From Ignavibacteria bacterium (lineage in GTDB: Bacteria > Bacteroidota > Ignavibacteria > Kapaibacteriales > UBA4661): 16,959 bases of DNA. A program made the translations under genes and the position numbers. This document shows, in pieces, positions 16,824-16,959 of the stretch (positions within the stretch are counted from its first letter, which is position 1; each line of letters starts with the position of its first letter). The notes under the pieces were generated by a model, which saw only the letters and a list, made by a program, of their open reading frames with translations, was not told the origin of the DNA and made no database searches. The stretch is from positions 1 through 16,959 of the forward strand of contig JAAFHM010000038.1 of assembly GCA_013298375.1 (NCBI GenBank), read 5' to 3'.

Positions 16824-16852
16824 AATATAGCAATAAGCGCCCTTCCTATCAA
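16824..16852 (-). promoter_or_regulatory. Candidate sigma70-type promoter of the kinase–lipoxygenase operon
   Basis: On minus, TTGATA (16847-16852) and TATATT (16824-16829) are separated by 17 nt, one mismatch each from the TTGACA/TATAAT consensus. It lies after the upstream terminator and would give a leader of roughly 125-130 nt before the ATG at 16689. Bacteroidota use a different consensus, so this call depends on the host. I see no gene in the rest of 16690-16959. Confidence 0.45.
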
Positions 16853-16874
16853 AAGAAATAAGCACCCGTGCAGT

Positions 16875-16909
16875 AAAAATGCCCTTCAAACACAAGGTTG
16901 GAAGGGCAT
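16875..16909 (-). terminator. Rho-independent terminator of an unseen upstream minus-strand gene
   Basis: ATGCCCTTC (16879-16887) and GAAGGGCAT (16901-16909) form a perfect 9-bp stem with a 13-nt loop. On minus the stem is followed by a run of T (16875-16879). It should end a gene lying beyond the right edge, leaving the large kinase gene to start from its own promoter. Confidence 0.75.
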
Positions 16910-16959
16910 TGGGTAAAAAATTATCCCTTGAACAGCCACTCAACAAACAACTACGCAAT

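Noticed and set aside
16920..16959. C-terminus of a minus-strand gene at the right edge
   Set aside because: The terminator implies a gene further right, but these 40 bases contain stops in two frames and are too short to identify a coding end.

Overview
The window looks like a piece of a bacterial chromosome of moderate GC (estimated by eye in the mid-40s percent), dominated by very large sensory kinases and oxidative lipid/isoprenoid enzymes. Beta-propeller (Reg_prop/Y_Y_Y) histidine kinases, giant Ser/Thr-kinase–ATPase–GAF–histidine-kinase fusions, and mixed use of Shine-Dalgarno sites suggest a free-living member of the Bacteroidota/Chlorobiota (FCB) side of the tree. This is inferred from gene style only; the sequence holds no rRNA or marker gene to settle it.

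Layout. All intact genes lie on the minus strand, so the transcriptional order is from high to low coordinates. A terminator for an unseen upstream gene (16875-16909) is followed by a candidate sigma70-type promoter (16824-16852). Four closely spaced genes then follow, with gaps of 24, 38 and 12 nt: an 1829-aa Ser/Thr kinase–AAA ATPase–GAF–histidine kinase (11200-16689), a receiver–histidine kinase (9949-11175), a lipoxygenase (7724-9910) and a small catalase-related haem protein (6590-7711). The last two carry good Shine-Dalgarno sites, and the catalase-like gene's site overlaps the lipoxygenase stop codon. A plus-strand hairpin terminator (6494-6531) closes the interval from the other side.

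The middle (5299-6480) is a scar region. It holds a plus-strand FAD/NAD-binding oxidoreductase pseudogene, with a nonsense codon at the conserved Trp and a central deletion; a 95-bp element with perfect 10-bp inverted ends; and a severed histidine-kinase C-terminus. To the left are a Reg_prop–Y_Y_Y histidine kinase with 14 propeller blades (1909-5280) and a carotenoid-cleavage-oxygenase/RPE65-family gene running off the left edge (1-1667).

How it may work together. Lipoxygenase makes a fatty-acid hydroperoxide, and catalase-related allene oxide synthases or hydroperoxide lyases consume such hydroperoxides. The lipoxygenase has all five iron ligands (His406, His411, His625, Asn629, C-terminal Ile728). 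The catalase-like protein has the distal His/Asn and proximal Arg-x3-Tyr of that family. The pair therefore looks like a bacterial two-gene counterpart of the coral allene oxide synthase–lipoxygenase fusion. It appears to be co-transcribed with two signalling kinases, so a sensor-controlled oxylipin pathway is the most interesting reading of the window. The carotenoid oxygenase and the dead FAD oxidoreductase may belong to the same oxidative lipid/apocarotenoid neighbourhood; that part is inference.
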